Source of the DNA: Actinomycetes bacterium
GTDB lineage: Bacteria > Actinomycetota > Actinomycetes > Actinomycetales > Cellulomonadaceae
DNA: 8,241 bases
Direction: 5' to 3'
NCBI GenBank assembly: GCA_023389455.1
Contig: JAEWEJ010000121.1
Coordinates: forward strand, 1-8,241
Below, in pieces: positions 7,663 through 8,241 of this stretch (within the stretch, counting starts at the first letter, position 1; each line of letters begins with the position of its first letter). Below the pieces are notes generated by a model. It was not told where the DNA came from. It worked only from the letters and a program-made list of their open reading frames with translations, and did no database searches. Position numbers and translations under genes: made by a program.

Positions 7663-7697
7663 GCAAAGGCGCAGGTCGTCGGCCACCCGAGGCAGCG

Positions 7698-7717
7698 GAT
7701 CCGTCCTGGGACGGGTC
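7698..7717. promoter_or_regulatory. 20-bp palindrome, candidate operator near gntK
   Basis: GATCCGTCCTGGGACGGGTC has a perfect core CCGTCC-TG-GGACGG (7701-7714). It extends two further pairs outward past a single T/G mismatch. It lies 48 bp upstream of the gntK start, near where a repressor would block the promoter. No regulator gene is in the window, so the cognate factor is unknown. Confidence 0.5.
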
Positions 7718-7733
7718 GGGATGCTCCCGTGAA

Positions 7734-7774
7734 GGTCGTGTGAGGGGGGTTCCGCCGGGAACACCCGGTCGTGT
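7734..7774. promoter_or_regulatory. Palindrome GTTCC-N4-GGAAC flanked by direct repeats
   Basis: GTTCCGCCGGGAAC (7749-7762) has perfect 5-bp arms. Flanking GGG and CCC could lengthen the stem with one bulged A. The octamer GGTCGTGT occurs on both sides, at 7734-7741 and 7767-7774, offset by 33 bp or about three helical turns. The block ends 12 bp before the hexapeptide-repeat gene, so it could be an operator for that gene, for gntK, or for both. Confidence 0.4.
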
Positions 7775-7786
7775 CAGATCGTTTTG

Positions 7787-8203
7787 ATGGCCAGGATGAA
7801 GAGATACGAGGAACTCGAGACCGAGGACGGCAAGGTCGTCCGCTACCAGCGACACGAGAACGGCGGCGGCCTCGTCGCCAAGGGCGCGAAGGTCGACCCG
7901 ACCGCCTACGTGGCCGACTCCGCGTGGGTGGACCCTGGGGCCGTGGTCGAGGCCGGCGCGTCCGTCGGCAGGTACGTGTGGATCGAGCCCGGCGCCGTCG
8001 TGCAGGAGCGCGCGCGGCTGGGGTCGCACGTGCACGTGGGCCGCGACGCGGTCGTCGGCAGCGGCTGTCGCCTCGGCGTCCGCGTCGACGTCGGCGCGCA
8101 CGCGCAGCTCGACGCGCGGCTCGTCGTGGAGCCCGAGGCGCGGATCGCCGACAGCGCCCACGTCCAGCGCACCGGCTTCCCGCCGCACGTCCTGGCCGCC
8201 TGA
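7787..8203 (+). CDS. Hexapeptide-repeat (left-handed beta-helix) protein
   Basis: The 138-aa product is almost wholly a solenoid. From residue 30 to 125 there are 16 consecutive hexads of the form [VIL]-x-x-x-[AV]-x with no insertion, for example VDPTAY, VADSAW, VDPGAV, VGRYVW, IEPGAV, VGSGCR and IADSAH. That makes just over five 18-residue coils of a left-handed beta-helix. A charged N-terminal cap (MARMKRYEELETEDGKVVRYQRHENGGG) and a short tail complete it. Acyltransferases and gamma-carbonic anhydrases use this fold, but there is no protruding catalytic loop, no C-terminal helix and no matching zinc-ligand set. A structural or binding role is as likely as an enzymatic one. The start is uncertain: TTG 7784, ATG 7787 and ATG 7796 are in frame and none has a clear Shine-Dalgarno sequence. 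ATG 7787 is preferred as the first ATG. The gene is divergent from gntK. Confidence 0.8.
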   Translation: MARMKRYEELETEDGKVVRYQRHENGGGLVAKGAKVDPTAYVADSAWVDPGAVVEAGASVGRYVWIEPGAVVQERARLGSHVHVGRDAVVGSGCRLGVRVDVGAHAQLDARLVVEPEARIADSAHVQRTGFPPHVLAA

Positions 8204-8241
8204 CGCGTGGCAGGGGCCCGAACCGCCGGGCAGCGTGCGCC

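Noticed and set aside
7787..8203. The hexapeptide-repeat protein as a gamma-carbonic anhydrase or a sugar acyltransferase
   Set aside because: Histidine spacing does not match the three zinc ligands of gamma-carbonic anhydrases. There is no extended loop or C-terminal helix as in acyltransferases, so only the fold is called.
8204..8241. Terminator or further gene after the hexapeptide-repeat protein
   Set aside because: Only 38 nt remain and no convincing stem-loop or start is seen there.

Overview
The window is a very GC-rich stretch of actinobacterial chromosome. Strong G/C third-position bias, GTG starts, GGAGG-type ribosome binding sites and a probable leaderless promoter all fit. Gene content and protein style suggest a Cellulomonas-like member of the Micrococcales, but the genus is inference. 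Nine protein genes fill the window with short gaps. No RNA gene, IS element, integrase, CRISPR array or prophage gene is visible, and it reads as ordinary chromosomal metabolism.

Layout: (1) 1-393, +, the 3' end of a secreted-type CAP/SCP-domain protein. (2) 419-2469, -, a tightly coupled two-gene arginine/ornithine operon: a guanidino-group hydrolase annotated as dimethylargininase, followed 2 nt later by ornithine aminotransferase (rocD). (3) 2597-3070, -, a SRPBCC-fold protein, divergent across only 33 nt from (4) 3104-4096, +, an aldo/keto reductase with a likely leaderless start. (5) 4237-5598, -, an OsmC-family protein followed 3 nt later by an EcsC-like membrane-associated protein. (6) 5682-7650, -, a gluconate module: gluconokinase (gntK) then a GntP permease. 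(7) 7787-8203, +, a small protein made almost entirely of uninterrupted hexapeptide repeats (left-handed beta-helix), divergent from gntK.

How the genes work together: GntP imports gluconate and GntK phosphorylates it to 6-phosphogluconate for the pentose phosphate pathway. The operon at 419-2469 releases nitrogen and carbon from arginine-type compounds. If the hydrolase makes ornithine rather than citrulline, its product feeds straight into RocD to give glutamate semialdehyde and glutamate. OsmC and the EcsC-like protein are probably co-translated, with a possible link to redox or envelope stress.

I found no clear undescribed multi-gene system. The points most worth a second look are the true substrate of the ddaH-like enzyme, the uninterrupted hexapeptide solenoid, and two well-formed palindromes in the 136-bp gntK/solenoid divergent region.
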